NCBI GenBank assembly: GCA_000828835.1
Contig: AP014633.1
Location: 992,001 to 1,056,000, forward strand
Source of the DNA: Thioploca ingrica
GTDB taxonomy: Bacteria > Pseudomonadota > Gammaproteobacteria > Beggiatoales > Beggiatoaceae
Length of the DNA stretch: 64,000 bases
Reading direction: 5' to 3'
The notes below the pieces were generated by a model that was given only the letters and a program-made list of their open reading frames with translations, was not told where the DNA came from and did not search any database. Made by a program: the position numbers and the translations under genes. Positions 27,739 to 36,540 of the stretch are shown here, piece after piece. Each line of letters begins with the position of its first letter. Position 1 is the stretch's first letter.

Positions 27739-29028
27739 TTAAAAACTGACATTCCGCCCCCAAGCTAGGGCATATCCGTCGATATCTTTAACCCATTCGG
27801 CCAGGGGTTGTGGTGACCAATTTAAAGGGTGCATCGGAATCGTGCCGGTACGTCCTTCTGAATCTTCCAGTTCACAATAAGGCGTATGCAAGGGTGCGGC
27901 TGACCAAGCTCGTAATGGATTGCGTACCACGGGAATGCCAGCAACACTTGCCATGCCAATCGATTCTATCGTATTGAGATATTTTGCTTTTCCTTGACGA
28001 ATTTCGGGATCAGCGGTGGTGGTTGGATCTAAAATAAACGCATCTATTCCACTAGGGCCGGGTGTGACTATCATGTAATCGGGATGTGTTTCGGTCACTT
28101 CATGGCAAATAAAACCACTTAAGTGAGCTTTGCGTCGAGAAAACCGCGGTTCTATCCAAATGCTAATTTGAACATCCGCTTTATAAAGTCGTATTTCACC
28201 GCCCAAAAATAAAGCACCGGTCGGGTCGTCATGCCAAATCCAACCCAGTGACTCAAATACCGATAGCAATTTAATGCCACACCAACGCTGATAAAGGTAA
28301 GGTGTATCCGCAATTTCTACGGTGCTATGGAAAAAATTATGCAAAAAATTAGGTAAATATTCTTCTGGCTGAATCAATTGTTGAGCGAAACGTCTTAATC
28401 GCAACCAAGCACTAGACCGAGGATAAGGATAAGGCAAATTGGGAGAAGGTGCTAATTTCAATGGCACTAAACGTAACAAGGTAGCCCGAGCATGTTCTAA
28501 TTTAGCATCCGCTTCATCCAGATGGAGGCGCATACTCAATAGAGTGGCTCTATCGTTTTGGGCATAAGTGGTATCACCCTGTTGTACGAGCAGCGAATCA
28601 TCAATATATTTAATGGTACGAGTACGAACTTTTTTAAGCGCGGTTTGTTGTAAATTCAATAAATACATTAACCAACGCAACGGACGAATATCGGTTTCTG
28701 AAACGGATAGTACACTGACCCAATGTGCCGGCAACAGACGTTTCGTCGAATCTTGTTGATAGTCACTCGCACGACGTGAAAAAGTAGCTCGTTTCGGTGA
28801 AGGTGTGTAATGGACTACTGTCTTACGAGTGGTGTCTGTCGTTTGTAGTTCAAATACTAATTGTGGTATTAATACGGTTAGAAAATCAATGGCTTTTAAT
28901 AACGCTGCTGTACTCGCGACGGTTCCCATCCCACTAGAAACCTGTTGAGTCGTATGTAAACCCGGTAAAAGTAACTCTGAAGAAAAAGCTTTTAGATCAT
29001 CAACTAACTTTTGAATAAAAGGGTTCAT
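27739..29028 (-). CDS. Hypothetical protein, possible PD-(D/E)XK-type nuclease
   Basis: The 429-residue protein is not firmly assigned. Residues 1-210 are mostly helical. From about 240 on, TPYLYQRWCGIKLLSVFESL resembles the helix that opens the nuclease domain of DUF524/McrC-like PD-(D/E)XK proteins. Then come GGEIRLYKADVQISIWIEPR and HPDYMIVTPGPSGIDAFILD, with an Asp after HP and another Asp before PT, which could be the metal-binding pair; the expected Lys could be in GKAKYLN. The ending GYALAWGRNVSF is not known. No restriction or defence partner is adjacent. Nuclease function is an inference from pattern only. Confidence 0.5.
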   Translation of the reverse strand: MNPFIQKLVDDLKAFSSELLLPGLHTTQQVSSGMGTVASTAALLKAIDFLTVLIPQLVFELQTTDTTRKTVVHYTPSPKRATFSRRASDYQQDSTKRLLPAHWVSVLSVSETDIRPLRWLMYLLNLQQTALKKVRTRTIKYIDDSLLVQQGDTTYAQNDRATLLSMRLHLDEADAKLEHARATLLRLVPLKLAPSPNLPYPYPRSSAWLRLRRFAQQLIQPEEYLPNFLHNFFHSTVEIADTPYLYQRWCGIKLLSVFESLGWIWHDDPTGALFLGGEIRLYKADVQISIWIEPRFSRRKAHLSGFICHEVTETHPDYMIVTPGPSGIDAFILDPTTTADPEIRQGKAKYLNTIESIGMASVAGIPVVRNPLRAWSAAPLHTPYCELEDSEGRTGTIPMHPLNWSPQPLAEWVKDIDGYALAWGRNVSF

Positions 29029-29166
29029 CGTGGGTTTTCTTAACGAGAAATAGATTTTTAAAGTAAGTCATCGGTTATTTCAATCGAACTTAAACCTTCT
29101 CTATCTTCTTCTGTTAAGACAAATTTGTCATCATGTGCTAGTTTTCCTTGAACTGGCTCTCAGGAT

Positions 29167-29679
29167 TCATTTTTGCCGTAACAAACTGAGAATACCGTTC
29201 ATTAATTCCAATGGTGTGGGCGGACAACCCTTTATAGTGGCATCAACCGGAATCACTTGATTCACCGCACCACAACTGGCATAAGATTGCCCAAATTCAC
29301 CGCCATCTACCGCACAATCTCCCATGGCAACTACTAATTTCGGATGAGGCGTGGCTTCATAAGTGCGCTGTAATGCGGCCTGCATATGCCGTGATACTGG
29401 GCCAGTGACTAATAACATATCAGCATGCCGAGGTGAAGCAACGAAATGAATGCCAAAGCGTTCAATATTATAATAGGGATTATTTAATGCATGGATTTCT
29501 AATTCACAACCATTACAGGATCCCGCATCCACTTGGCGAACCGCTAGACTTTTAGCAAAACAACGGGTTATTTCTTGTTTTACTTGTGCCCCAATCGGTT
29601 CTAGTGACGGTTGTTGAGGTAATGGTTCAGTCAAAATCCCAATCTTACGGATTTTATTAAGTATTCTAAACATCGTCAT
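29167..29679 (-). CDS. NuoB/HyfI-like iron-sulfur subunit, isolated
   Basis: This 170-residue protein belongs to the small-subunit family of complex I and group 4 hydrogenases. Four cluster ligands are seen: Cys55 and Cys58 in GSCNGCELEIH, Cys122 in GDCAVDGG, Cys152 in GCPPTP. The sequence ERFGIHFVASPRHADMLLVT with PVSRHM is closer to HyfI/HycG-type hydrogenase subunits than to NuoB. Such subunits pass electrons inside a multi-subunit membrane complex, but no other subunit gene lies in the window. A remnant of about 30 codons without start (EPVQGKLAHDDKF...) lies just downstream at 29056-29160. It could be an orphan left by operon break-up. Confidence 0.8.
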   Translation of the reverse strand: MTMFRILNKIRKIGILTEPLPQQPSLEPIGAQVKQEITRCFAKSLAVRQVDAGSCNGCELEIHALNNPYYNIERFGIHFVASPRHADMLLVTGPVSRHMQAALQRTYEATPHPKLVVAMGDCAVDGGEFGQSYASCGAVNQVIPVDATIKGCPPTPLELMNGILSLLRQK

Positions 29680-30216
29680 TAACCTAAAAGTACATGACTT
29701 GAAGAAAGTATTTTAAAAATATCTTTTGTAATTATCCTATTTTTATTTGCAAATTGCAAAAATATTGCATTTTGCGAAGCATCTCGCAAATAAAAACTTC
29801 CGGCCGTTGCCTGAAACAATAGTTTGGACAGTTTTTATAATAAATTGATTTTATGTAGGCTTGGTGCCATTGCTATTAAATTAAGCCATAACTCCTCCCT
29901 TTGAAAAAGGGGGGGCAGGGGGGGATTTCATGAGAAGTCAACCCCTTAAAATCCCCCATAACCCCCCTTTAAATTCTTAACTTAATGGCAGTGAGGCTTG
30001 GTGCGGGAGGTGTTAGCACAACGTAATGCCTTGGCCTTTTAAAAGAATCGGTGCATTACGGCTATCGTCTCACGCACCCAATTGCAACTGGCGAAGTATT
30101 GCTAAAATTAGCTTTACCAAAATAAATTTATATCCTATTAAATATATTTTTTATTTCATCAAATTGGTACATCTTCTGCCTATCCATGAACAGATGAAAT
30201 AAAGAAGAGAAAAATA
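29680..30216. other. Intergenic region made largely of dispersed repeats
   Basis: No gene was found. It holds a palindromic element at 29863-29998 and, directly after it, a second repeat (about 30000-30080) with ggtgc...gcaccc ends. The last 130 bp should contain the promoter of the SNF2 gene. Confidence 0.6.
29863..29998. repeat. Palindromic element with TTAACTTAATGGCAGTG ends
   Basis: Left end ggtgccattgctattaaatt, right end ttcttaacttaatggcagtg, inverted to each other. The inside has G-rich then C-rich tracts (gggggggcaggggggga... cccccataacccccc) that would pair. Same family as 9068-9173. Confidence 0.7.
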
Positions 30217-33200
30217 ATGATGATGCAAAGCAATGTACCCGCCCATCATTTTAGTTGTAAGCCCAAAAGTGAAGGCAATATCATCTTGATACCATTTACA
30301 CAAGCCGATATCCGCCGGGCAATAGCTGAAAATGCTTTTAGGGTCGGTTTTACTTATTGGTTACAGGGAAATATCCTAGAAATCAATGCGAAAACAGATA
30401 AACAAGGCTTTGATCTTTTAACCGCTAAAGTAAGGGGCACCAAACATAATCGTTATCATGTTAATATCAAAATAAGCTTAGATGCTCAAGGACAAGTCCA
30501 ATTTGAAGGCCATTGCAGTTGCCTAGAAGGGATTCATTGTGCTCACATGGCAGCGGTGTTGTTTTATGTGTTAAATAATAAAACGAGTCCGGTTTATTCT
30601 CAACCGCTCAGTAATAAAGTAGCGGATGTTATCCCTGGTAGAAAACCACCTAGTTACTCTAACTCTACTCATCCATTACCACCCGCTGTTGATTCTAGCT
30701 TATTTTTCGAGCCTTCTTTAAATAGTTGGTTAGCGCGTTTAACTCAGGCTGCTCTAGAAACAACCTTACCGAATACTTATCCGGAGCATATTAAACAACG
30801 AATTTTATATTTATTTGATCTTAAAAAAAAAGGTGACAAACAATACTTACAATTAGCCGTTGTTTCGGCTCGACAACTGAGAAATGGCCATTATGGGAAG
30901 ACTTATCACCTTCGCTCAACCGCGGCTGATTACGTGCTACCGATAGATAAGTCTTTATTAACAGCGCTTGAACCGTTCAAAATAAATCGCCCTTACCAGC
31001 TGATCTATCAATTACAAAATCTGGCCAATGTGGATACCTTAAAACAAATTCTAGCGACGGGTCGCTGTCACTGGCAAGACCAAGATCAACCTCCCTTAGC
31101 TTTGGGTACAGTCCGTACTGCACGTCCAGCTTGGGAGGTGAATGAAGAAGGGATTCAATATCTGCTCTATAAAGTAACCGAAGGTGCTGATGTTATTTTA
31201 CCGCTATCTCCACCTTGGTATATTGATATTCAAAGCAATTTATGTGGACCACTGGAAACGGGGTTACCTTGTCATTTAGCCAGCACTTTACTCGAAGCGC
31301 CACCACTTAAACCGTTGCAAGCTGAAGCCGTACGACATCAATTAGCCAAGTATCTTCCCTACATTCCCCAACCACATCGTTTTCAACAAGTCTATCATCA
31401 GGGGATTAAGCCAACTATTCACCTTTATTTATTTAATCAGGTTTTTCCAGTGGTACGGCAACATCGTTGGGAACATTACTCAGATAACCTCGAGATTTCT
31501 ATCGCGCGCCTTGCTTTTGCTTATGAAAACAGAATAATTAATGCCTATGCGCAAACATTACCGGTGTTAAACGCTTTTGATGAAAAGGAAAACCAATTAA
31601 TTCAAATTGAACGCGATCTGCAATTAGAACAAGCGGCTAAGAATCTTTTAACCACGACCGGATTCAAGTTATTAACCGAACATCATTGGTATCATCATAT
31701 TGAATCCGCAGAAGAACATCAAAGAATGCTATTTTTAGCACCAACCACTGATCCCAGTTCAATCGAGCAAACCTTGTTAAATTTTAGTTTAGATGAAATA
31801 CCTAAATTGCGGGCAATGGGTTGGCAAGTGGAAATGGCGCCAAATTATTCATTTCGCGTGGTTGAACCCGAATTTATCGAAGAATGGTACGCCAAAATTG
31901 ACGAGCACAGTGGGGTAAATTGGTTTGGTTTTGAATTGGGCATTCGAGTTGAAGGACAAACCATTAAGTTATTACCATTATTAGTACAATTACTGCGAGA
32001 AATGGTTCAAGTTCACCAATTGAATAAACTAACCCAATTACCCGAAGATACGTTGTTGAGGCTGCGTTTGGAAGATGGTCGGATTTTACCCATGCCAGTG
32101 GGTCGGGTCCGAAATATTCTTCAGGTGTTACTGGAATTGGTTGATAAAAATCCACTCGATCACCATGACCAATTACGTTTGGGAACGGTGCGAGCAGCCC
32201 AATTATCCGAATTAGAAGCTGCTATGGGTTTACCATTACAATGGCAGGGTGGTGAAAAATTACGCGAGTTAGGACATAAACTCAATGATGTTAATGCGAT
32301 AGCGCCAGTGACCATTCCGCCGCAGTTTAAAACGACATTACGCGGCTATCAACAAGAGGGTCTCAATTGGCTCCAATTTCTTCGTGAATACGGTTTAGCG
32401 GGAATTTTAGCCGATGATATGGGATTGGGTAAAACGATACAAGCATTAGCACATATTCTAACGGAAAAAACGCAAGGGCGGTTAACTCAACCAGCTTTAG
32501 TGATTACCCCAACCAGTCTCGTGCTCAATTGGCAACGGGAAGCACAGCGGTTTGCACCCGATTTAAAAGTATTAGCTTTGCAAGGTCCCGAGCGACAAAA
32601 AGAATTTGAGAAAATTGCTAGCGCTGATTTAGTATTAACCACCTATGCTCTACTGCACCGTGATCAAGAAATATTACTTTCCCATCAATATCATTTATTA
32701 ATTTTAGATGAAGCGCAAAACATTAAAAATCCGCGCGCACAAATTACTCAGATCGTGTATCAGATTCGCGCTAACCACCGCTTATGTTTAACTGGTACCC
32801 CTTTAGAAAATAATTTAAGAGAATTATGGTCATTATTCCATTTTCTCACCCCCGGCTTACTGGGAGAGTACCGTCATTTTCACCGCGTCTTTAGAACGCC
32901 AATAGAAAAAGAAGGTGACTCCACCCGCCGCGCTATTTTATCACAGCGAATTAGACCATTTTTATTACGTCGTACTAAAGAAGTCGTCATTCAAGAACTA
33001 CCCCCAAAAAATGAAATTATTCGGCTGGTGGAATTAGAAAGTGAACAACGGGATTTATATGAAACGATTCGTTTGAGCTTACACGAAAAGGTGTGTAAAG
33101 AAGTGGCAGAAAAAGGCATAGCTCGCAGCCAAATCATTATTCTTGATGCCCTGCTAAAATTGCGACAACTTTGTTGTGATCCACGCTTACTCAAATTAGA

Positions 33201-33750
33201 ATCAGTACAATCCGTTCATCAATCGGCTAAATTAAAATTACTCATGGACCTTGTCCCAGAAATGGTAGCAGAAGGGCGGAAAATTTTACTTTTCTCCCAA
33301 TTTACCACGATGTTGGACTTAATTGCGGAAGAATTCAAAAAACATCAACTGGCTTATGTTAAATTGACCGGGCGAACTCAAAATCGAGATCAAGTAATCG
33401 ACTATTTCCAAAGCGGAAAAGTACCTATTTTTCTGATTAGCTTGAAAGCGGGTGGTACCGGGTTAAATTTAACTGCCGCTGATACCGTGATTCACTATGA
33501 TCCGTGGTGGAACCCCGCAGTAGAAATGCAAGCGACTGATCGGGCGCACCGAATTGGACAAGATAAGCCGGTGTTTGTCTACAAGTTGCTGACCGCCGGT
33601 ACCGTCGAAGAAAAAATTCAAGAATTACAATTACGCAAGCAGCAATTAATCGATGCCATTTTCAGTGATGACAATCACAGTAAAATACAACTTTCACCAG
33701 AAGATTTAGATATCTTGTTTCAACCGGTGGATAATCATTTTTTGCGCTAA
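30217..33750 (+). CDS. SNF2/Swi2-family helicase with N-terminal SWIM zinc finger
   Basis: The 1177-residue protein has a SWIM finger CxCx5CxH (Cys100, Cys102, Cys108, His110), a middle region of about 550 residues typical of bacterial SNF2 proteins, then the ATPase: Walker A LADDMGLGKTIQALAHI near 730, ITPTSLVLNWQREA, the DEAQ box near 830, LTGTPLENNLRELWSLFHFL. The second helicase half has LLFSQFTTMLDLI, SLKAGGTGLNLTAADTVIHY and ATDRAHRIGQDKPVF. All motifs are intact. It would move along or remodel DNA-protein complexes, using ATP. No methyltransferase or nuclease partner is adjacent, so a housekeeping-like role is as likely as defence. The start could be either of two successive ATGs (30217 or 30220). 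Confidence 0.92.
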   Translation: MMMQSNVPAHHFSCKPKSEGNIILIPFTQADIRRAIAENAFRVGFTYWLQGNILEINAKTDKQGFDLLTAKVRGTKHNRYHVNIKISLDAQGQVQFEGHCSCLEGIHCAHMAAVLFYVLNNKTSPVYSQPLSNKVADVIPGRKPPSYSNSTHPLPPAVDSSLFFEPSLNSWLARLTQAALETTLPNTYPEHIKQRILYLFDLKKKGDKQYLQLAVVSARQLRNGHYGKTYHLRSTAADYVLPIDKSLLTALEPFKINRPYQLIYQLQNLANVDTLKQILATGRCHWQDQDQPPLALGTVRTARPAWEVNEEGIQYLLYKVTEGADVILPLSPPWYIDIQSNLCGPLETGLPCHLASTLLEAPPLKPLQAEAVRHQLAKYLPYIPQPHRFQQVYHQGIKPTIHLYLFNQVFPVVRQHRWEHYSDNLEISIARLAFAYENRIINAYAQTLPVLNAFDEKENQLIQIERDLQLEQAAKNLLTTTGFKLLTEHHWYHHIESAEEHQRMLFLAPTTDPSSIEQTLLNFSLDEIPKLRAMGWQVEMAPNYSFRVVEPEFIEEWYAKIDEHSGVNWFGFELGIRVEGQTIKLLPLLVQLLREMVQVHQLNKLTQLPEDTLLRLRLEDGRILPMPVGRVRNILQVLLELVDKNPLDHHDQLRLGTVRAAQLSELEAAMGLPLQWQGGEKLRELGHKLNDVNAIAPVTIPPQFKTTLRGYQQEGLNWLQFLREYGLAGILADDMGLGKTIQALAHILTEKTQGRLTQPALVITPTSLVLNWQREAQRFAPDLKVLALQGPERQKEFEKIASADLVLTTYALLHRDQEILLSHQYHLLILDEAQNIKNPRAQITQIVYQIRANHRLCLTGTPLENNLRELWSLFHFLTPGLLGEYRHFHRVFRTPIEKEGDSTRRAILSQRIRPFLLRRTKEVVIQELPPKNEIIRLVELESEQRDLYETIRLSLHEKVCKEVAEKGIARSQIIILDALLKLRQLCCDPRLLKLESVQSVHQSAKLKLLMDLVPEMVAEGRKILLFSQFTTMLDLIAEEFKKHQLAYVKLTGRTQNRDQVIDYFQSGKVPIFLISLKAGGTGLNLTAADTVIHYDPWWNPAVEMQATDRAHRIGQDKPVFVYKLLTAGTVEEKIQELQLRKQQLIDAIFSDDNHSKIQLSPEDLDILFQPVDNHFLR

Positions 33751-34132
33751 TAGTTTATTTTCTATTAAAATTGTTAAAAATATTTTCGCAGAAAAACCGT
33801 CTGTTTAATTTTAAGCAGTTGCTAGTTGGCCCAATTTTCAGCACAATAGTCTTTCACAAGCGATTTTCTTCTCGTTTTTCGTTTTTCGGCGTCACTGTCA
33901 TTAAGTTAGACAGGTAGGAGGGCGAACATAGCAATGTCATTAAGTCAACCGATTTGAGCTACCATCTCCCGCTGGGAGAGGGGAAGTTTTCCTTAACTTA
34001 ATGGCATTAGGGTTCCACTTAGGCGGTATTTCGTAGAAGTAAACCCGTGTGTTTGCCCTTAACTTAATGGCAGTGCGCTAGAGTGTAGAAACGAAAAAAC
34101 TTGTACCCTGAGCAAAAATTAAAGAGGAGTTA
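33751..34132. other. Intergenic region with four copies of the TTAACTTAATGGCA end repeat
   Basis: No gene seen. Repeat ends lie at 33890-33909, 33931-33946, 33990-34005 (cttaacttaatggcatta) and 34058-34077 (ccttaacttaatggcagtg). The first two are inverted to the last two, so elements appear nested or tandem. GAGGAG-like ribosome site for the next gene at about 34123-34128. Confidence 0.65.
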
Positions 34133-35254
34133 ATGATGAAACTCGGCAGATTATTATTTATTATCTTGATGTCCATAGGATTCTCTGAAGTATCGGCGGC
34201 AACGGATTGCACTCAAGTCACTCAAATACCTCAGATTGAATGTAAAGCTTTAATTGCGTTTTATGATAGTACTGGTGGAGCAGATTGGATTGAAAATGCG
34301 GGTTGGAATACGAATAATACACCATGTAGTTGGTATGGGATAAGCTGTGTTGACGGTTATGTAGACTCAATTGACCTATCTGACAACCGACTCAGCGGTA
34401 CAATCCCCATAGATCTAGGCAATCTCAGTAAGTTGCAATATCTTGGCCTCAGTAACAACCAACTCAGCGGCCCGATCCCCCCAGAGCTAGGTAATCTCAG
34501 GAAGTTGTACAATCTTTACCTAGATAGCAACCAATTCAGCGGCCCGATCCCACCAAAGCTAGGCAATCTCAGGAAGTTGCAAGGTCTTGACCTCAGTAAC
34601 AACCAACTCAGCAGCCCGATCCCACCAAAGCTAGGCAATCTCAGGAAGTTGCAATATCTTGGCCTCAGTAACAACCAACTCAGTGGTTCTATTCCCCCAG
34701 AGCTAGGCAATCTCGGTTACGTGCTATTTCTCTACCTAAATGAGAACCAACTTTGTGGCGATATTCCACTTTCATTAATGAATTTAAGTAATTTATGGGA
34801 GATGCAGTTGGAAAATAATGCCTTAAACGTTGACAACCTGGATCCGGCACTGAAAGCATTTCTTGATTCACATTCTACTTGGCAACCCCAAAAATCCTCT
34901 CCCGCCGTTTGCCCTACTTTATTAGCAACGTTGGCTTATTTTGAATCCATGCCGGTTTCAACCGGTATTTCGTTAAAGTGGCAAACACTGGTCGAAGCTG
35001 ATAATGCCAGCTTTGTCATTTGGCGGGGACAACCGAACGGGTCGCAATGCACTCCTAATCCAGCGGATTACCATGAAATTGTGCAAGTTGGTTCTGAAGT
35101 CAGCAAAGGCAACGGTTTCTCTGGGACAATTTATTTTTACCAAGATAACACGGTTAAACCAAAAACCACCTATTGCTATCTCCTGGAAGATCTCGATTTT
35201 AAAGCTAACAGTACTTTTCATTGGGATTCAATCGCGTCAGTCACTACCCATTAA
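34133..35254 (+). CDS. Secreted plant-type leucine-rich-repeat protein
   Basis: The 373-residue protein has a signal peptide (residues 1-23, ending VSAA), a Cys-bounded cap with ALIAFYDSTGGADWIENAGW, then about six 24-residue LRR units of the LGLSNNQLSGPIPPELGNL type at 80-225. The last 110 residues form a different, probably beta-rich domain, ISLKWQTLVEADNASFVIWR, with Cys residues. Such LRRs are common in plants and in some large bacteria, and mediate protein binding outside the cell. Neighbouring units are almost identical at DNA level, so they multiplied recently. AGGAG stands 4 nt before the first of two ATGs. Binding partner unknown. Confidence 0.85.
   Translation: MMKLGRLLFIILMSIGFSEVSAATDCTQVTQIPQIECKALIAFYDSTGGADWIENAGWNTNNTPCSWYGISCVDGYVDSIDLSDNRLSGTIPIDLGNLSKLQYLGLSNNQLSGPIPPELGNLRKLYNLYLDSNQFSGPIPPKLGNLRKLQGLDLSNNQLSSPIPPKLGNLRKLQYLGLSNNQLSGSIPPELGNLGYVLFLYLNENQLCGDIPLSLMNLSNLWEMQLENNALNVDNLDPALKAFLDSHSTWQPQKSSPAVCPTLLATLAYFESMPVSTGISLKWQTLVEADNASFVIWRGQPNGSQCTPNPADYHEIVQVGSEVSKGNGFSGTIYFYQDNTVKPKTTYCYLLEDLDFKANSTFHWDSIASVTTH
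34430..34730 (+). repeat. 72-bp tandem repeats coding for LRR units
   Basis: The blocks gagctaggcaatctcagga and agttgcaatatcttggcctc recur every 72 bp with few changes over four units. This indicates recent unequal duplication and likely copy-number variation. Confidence 0.85.
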
Positions 35255-35279
35255 TTCGGGTTTGTTCTAATAAGTAATC

Positions 35280-35333
35280 GTAGGTCGGCTTGGTGAAATG
35301 CGGGTTACGCTACGCTAACCCGCCCTACGCAAC
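35280..35333. repeat. Short palindromic dispersed repeat
   Basis: cgtaggtcgg and ccctacg form the ends, with cgggttacgctacgctaacccg as an inner palindrome. It lies between the convergent LRR and methyltransferase genes. Confidence 0.6.
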
Positions 35334-35413
35334 TGAAATCATCAGCGGAGCAATCACCAAAGGGTAATAAGTAAGCAGTTGAATATTTCCTTCATCGTCT
35401 TCTCCTATCAGGG

Positions 35414-36028
35414 TTAACCTGGATATTTAAACAAAAAATAAGTAAATTTTTGTTCCGCTTGTTTGGGGGTGACATGGCTTTCATGCTGGATCTCCAGCAA
35501 CTCAAATTCCTCTCCCAATTCAGCGCGTATTTTAGGTGCATCGTAGCGCACAACTTCCAGTCCGCTACATTTTTGCGGGCCAGCGGCTGCAAACGTTGCG
35601 ATCATCACATAGCTTTCCGGTAACAAAGCGGCCTTCAATACCTGGACGTAGTTGGCGCGATCACGGGCTTCAGTGAGAAAATGAAAGACCGCACGATCAT
35701 GCCAAAATTTATAGCGCTGCGGCGGTTGAAAGCGCGTCACATCTGCCTCAATCCACTGAACTTGACTGGCCTTATCGCCAAGCCGGGCTCTAGTTTGTTG
35801 AAGGGCTGTCGCCGAGAAGTCAAGTACGCTCAGTTGGCTAAATCCCGCGTCTAGCAAATAATCCACCAGTACAGACGTTCCGCCGCCCACATCGAGAATC
35901 GGGTCTTCTGGCGTGATTCCCGCCGTATTGAGCAGACGTAACGACAGATCAGGACGTTCTTGATACCAGCTCACTTCGGTTGGCAACCAGGTTTGATAAA
36001 TCTTTTCCCAATGGGCTTTAGCACTCAT
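35414..36028 (-). CDS. Class I SAM-dependent methyltransferase
   Basis: The 204-residue protein begins SAKAHWEKIYQTWLPTEVSW and has motif I ILDVGGGTSVLVDYLL for SAM binding, motif II SVLDFSATALQ, and VQWIEADVTRF. The DRAVFHFLTE segment follows as in the UbiE/TehB-like group. Substrate is not predictable. AAGGAG is 8 nt before the ATG. Base composition is GC-richer than the LRR gene beside it and like the kdp genes that follow, so it may belong to the same acquired block. Confidence 0.88.
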   Translation of the reverse strand: MSAKAHWEKIYQTWLPTEVSWYQERPDLSLRLLNTAGITPEDPILDVGGGTSVLVDYLLDAGFSQLSVLDFSATALQQTRARLGDKASQVQWIEADVTRFQPPQRYKFWHDRAVFHFLTEARDRANYVQVLKAALLPESYVMIATFAAAGPQKCSGLEVVRYDAPKIRAELGEEFELLEIQHESHVTPKQAEQKFTYFLFKYPG

Positions 36029-36350
36029 ACGCTATTCTCCTTAAAAACGGATCACCTTATCAGCTTCTTTGACCAGAGTGTATAAGTATTGCAGAGTCGA
36101 AACCGAGCCGGTTATCGAGACCTCACTTTGCCGAAGTTTTAAGCAGATGCCGTAAAATGAGGTTAGCGTGGATTTAAGATCTTGACATCATAGCCAATCT
36201 TTCTAAGTTGTTTTTAAGCATATCTATTTCAGTATCTCCATTTCACGCCGATATTTTTACAAAATTTTTATACTGACAATTTAAAATTATATAAAATTTT
36301 TATTCTTGCTGCGATAAAGTGATGACTATTTTACTGTTGGAGAAATAATC
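36029..36350. other. Divergent intergenic region upstream of kdp
   Basis: No gene seen. An imperfect hairpin is made by cctcactttgccg (about 36120) and cgtaaaatgagg (about 36152). The kdp promoter and any KdpE-type operator should be here but were not recognised. Confidence 0.45.
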
Positions 36351-36455
36351 ATGTACTTTATTGCTATGGACTTTATCTATTTGATTGGTATCTTGTTTCT
36401 GGGCGGGATTACCCTGGCGTTAGTTGCCGGGTGCGCTCGATTAGGAGGTGAATAA
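36351..36455 (+). CDS. Small kdp-associated membrane protein
   Basis: A 34-residue frame, MYFIAMDFIYLIGILFLGGI then TLALVAGCARLGGE, ends 1 bp before the kdpF start. It has one membrane helix and a GGAGA site before the ATG. From Met6 the pattern MDFIYL...L resembles the small protein often found just before kdpF in other bacteria. It probably associates with the Kdp complex, though the family's function is not established. Confidence 0.65.
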   Translation: MYFIAMDFIYLIGILFLGGITLALVAGCARLGGE

Positions 36456-36456
36456 C

Positions 36457-36540
36457 ATGTTTTATCTCATCATCGGAGGACTCACCCTCCTGCTACTCAT
36501 TTACCTCATTTACGCCTTGCTCAAACCCGAGGTATTCTGA
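36457..36540 (+). CDS. kdpF: KdpF, small subunit of the Kdp potassium pump
   Basis: The 27-residue single-helix peptide [20 protein letters not shown] then LLKPEVF matches KdpF in length and its YxLYALLKPE-type end. KdpF stabilises the KdpABC complex in the membrane. GGAGG lies 8 nt before the ATG. Its stop overlaps the kdpA start by one base. Confidence 0.88.
   Translation: MFYLIIGGLTLLLLIYLIYALLKPEVF

Noticed and set aside
29056..29160. Frame ending EDREGLSSIEITDDLL between two minus-strand genes
   Set aside because: About 33 codons without any start codon; kept only as a possible remnant in the text of the neighbouring gene.
30217..33750. SNF2 helicase as part of a DISARM- or Dpd-like defence locus
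   Set aside because: No methyltransferase, nuclease or other defence partner adjoins it; the bacterial SWIM-SNF2 form is common outside defence.
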